Positions 15,939 to 17,087 of a stretch of DNA of 17,087 nt are shown here, one piece after another. A program made the translations under genes and the position numbers. The stretch is from Gammaproteobacteria bacterium (lineage in GTDB: Bacteria > Pseudomonadota > Gammaproteobacteria > UBA5335). Under the pieces are notes generated by a model that worked only from the letters and a program-made list of their open reading frames with translations, ran no database searches and was not told the origin of the DNA. The DNA lies in assembly GCA_011620145.1 (NCBI GenBank), contig WOZT01000063.1:1-17087 (forward strand). The letters are read 5' to 3'. Each line of letters opens with the position of its first letter. Within the stretch, counting starts at the first letter, position 1.

Positions 15939-17056
15939 ACCAGGACGATGCCGTTCTGAATCGGGTCCAGCGTTGGGTACGCGAGGATATTCAGACCCTG
16001 GCGGCCTATGCCGTGCCGCCCGCAGCCGGCCTGATCAAGCTCGATGCCATGGAAAATCCCTACGACTGGCCGCCCGAACTGGTTCAGCCCTGGCTGGCGG
16101 CGGTCGCCGGCGCTGCACTGAACCGCTATCCCGATCCCGGATCACGCGCCTTGCTGCCCGTACTGCGCACGGCACTGGGCATCCCGGACGCGGCTGAGGT
16201 GCTGCTGGGCAACGGATCGGATGAGCTGATCCAGATGCTGATCCTGGCGGTGGCGCGACCCGGCGCCGTGGTGCTTGCTCCCGAGCCGACCTTTGTCATG
16301 TACCGCCTGATTGCCCACTGGCTGGGGGTGCGGTTTGTGGGCGTGCCCTTGCGGGCGGATGATTTTGGACTGGATCGCGCGGCGATGCTGGCGGCCATTG
16401 CCCAGCATCAGCCGGCGCTGGTGTTTCTGGCCTGTCCCAACAATCCCACCGGCAATCTTTTCGATCGGGATGATGTGCTGGCCATCCTGGATGCGGCGCC
16501 CGGCGCGGTGGTGGTGGACGAGGCCTACGCGCCGTTCACCGCGGCCAGTTTCCTGGAACAGGTGGGTTCGCGTCCGGAACTGCTGGTGATGCGTACCTTG
16601 TCCAAGGCTGGATTGGCCGGACTGCGGCTGGGGATTCTGGCTGGCCCCGCCGCCTGGATTGCGCAGATCGACAAGGTGCGACTGCCCTACAACATCAATG
16701 TATTGACGCAGATCACGGCCGAGGTGGCATTGCGTTATCCTGCCGTGTGGCAGGATCAGGCGGCCGCGATCTGCGCCGAGCGGGCCACCCTGGCGGCCCG
16801 ACTGGCGGCGCTGCCGGGGGTGACGGTCTATCCTTCCGAGGCGAATTTCCTGTTGTTCCGTGTGCCGGCGGGGCACGCCGCCGCCATTCATGAGGCATTG
16901 CGCCAAGGCGGTGTGCTGATCAAGTCCTTGGATGGGGGTCATCCGGCTTTGAATGACTGCCTGCGGGTCACGGTCGGCAAACCCGCGGAGAATGCAAGCT
17001 TCCTTGACGTTCTGACCCGTAGCCTGGTGTCTTTGCGGGGCATTGCCGGCAAGTAG
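15935..17056 (+). CDS. hisC: Histidinol-phosphate aminotransferase
   Basis: HisC is a PLP enzyme that converts imidazole acetol phosphate and glutamate to histidinol phosphate. The 373 residues belong to fold type I class II aminotransferases: [12 protein letters not shown] (35-46), LNRYPDPGS (62-70), GNGSDELIQ (92-100), the CPNNPTG motif (167-173), Asp195 in [10 protein letters not shown], and the PLP lysine Lys224 in [13 protein letters not shown]. The ATG overlaps the hisD stop as ATGA and is taken as the start; an upstream frame lies wholly within hisD. The stop is TAG at 17054-17056. It ends the operon seen here; only 31 bases follow. Confidence 0.97.
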   Translation: MNQDDAVLNRVQRWVREDIQTLAAYAVPPAAGLIKLDAMENPYDWPPELVQPWLAAVAGAALNRYPDPGSRALLPVLRTALGIPDAAEVLLGNGSDELIQMLILAVARPGAVVLAPEPTFVMYRLIAHWLGVRFVGVPLRADDFGLDRAAMLAAIAQHQPALVFLACPNNPTGNLFDRDDVLAILDAAPGAVVVDEAYAPFTAASFLEQVGSRPELLVMRTLSKAGLAGLRLGILAGPAAWIAQIDKVRLPYNINVLTQITAEVALRYPAVWQDQAAAICAERATLAARLAALPGVTVYPSEANFLLFRVPAGHAAAIHEALRQGGVLIKSLDGGHPALNDCLRVTVGKPAENASFLDVLTRSLVSLRGIAGK

Positions 17057-17082
17057 GCAATGGGGACACGCGGGTGTAAAAT
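17054..17082 (+). promoter_or_regulatory. Candidate promoter for a gene beyond the right edge
   Basis: TAGGCA (17054-17059, 4 of 6) and TAAAAT (17077-17082, 5 of 6) are 17 bases apart, starting at the hisC stop codon. The gene it would serve is outside the window. The -35 overlaps the stop and is weak, so chance is a real alternative. Confidence 0.35.
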
Positions 17083-17087
17083 CCCGC

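Overview
The window reads as ordinary, GC-rich chromosome of a beta/gammaproteobacterium, more likely a gammaproteobacterium. The reasons are the pilMNOPQ-aroK-aroB cluster divergent from a class A PBP gene, the ibaG-murA-hisG-hisD-hisC order, a short-form HisG, and a Pseudomonas-like neighbourhood of ponA, malic enzyme and rpmE. No genus can be named from the sequence alone. Coding density is high. There is no insertion sequence, phage gene, tRNA, rRNA or CRISPR array, and no gap above about 240 bases.

Left arm (1-5828, minus strand). One transcription unit runs pilM, pilN, pilO, pilP, pilQ, aroK, aroB. The first four genes are translationally coupled by 1-4 base overlaps. They build the type IV pilus alignment complex (PilM actin-like, PilN/PilO membrane dimer, PilP lipoprotein) and the PilQ secretin, followed by two shikimate-pathway genes. 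aroB is cut by the window edge.

Centre (5829-9239). A 219-base divergent promoter region carries several inverted repeats, including a perfect 19-base palindrome. It drives ponA (bifunctional PBP1A) to the right, followed by an uncharacterised 207-residue protein with a TetR-like N-terminal helical segment and a C-terminal part that faintly resembles a nucleotidyltransferase. A strong hairpin separates this from the next unit.

Middle right (9240-12246, minus strand). rpmE (zinc-ribbon L31) is followed by a single-domain malic enzyme and, 25 bases later, by a type II citrate synthase. The latter two are almost certainly cotranscribed. A weak terminator-like hairpin lies between rpmE and the malic enzyme gene, and rpmE has a clear sigma-70 type promoter.

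Right arm (12405-17056, plus strand). ibaG, murA, hisG, hisD and hisC form a compact operon, the last three joined by ATGA overlaps. It couples a Fe-S/BolA-type protein, the first step of peptidoglycan precursor synthesis and three histidine biosynthesis steps. HisG lacks the regulatory domain, so a HisZ partner must be encoded elsewhere.

I did not find a convincing undescribed system. The points most worth a second look are the conserved protein behind ponA, the dyads between pilM and ponA, the malic enzyme-citrate synthase pairing, and a possible leaderless promoter for aroK.
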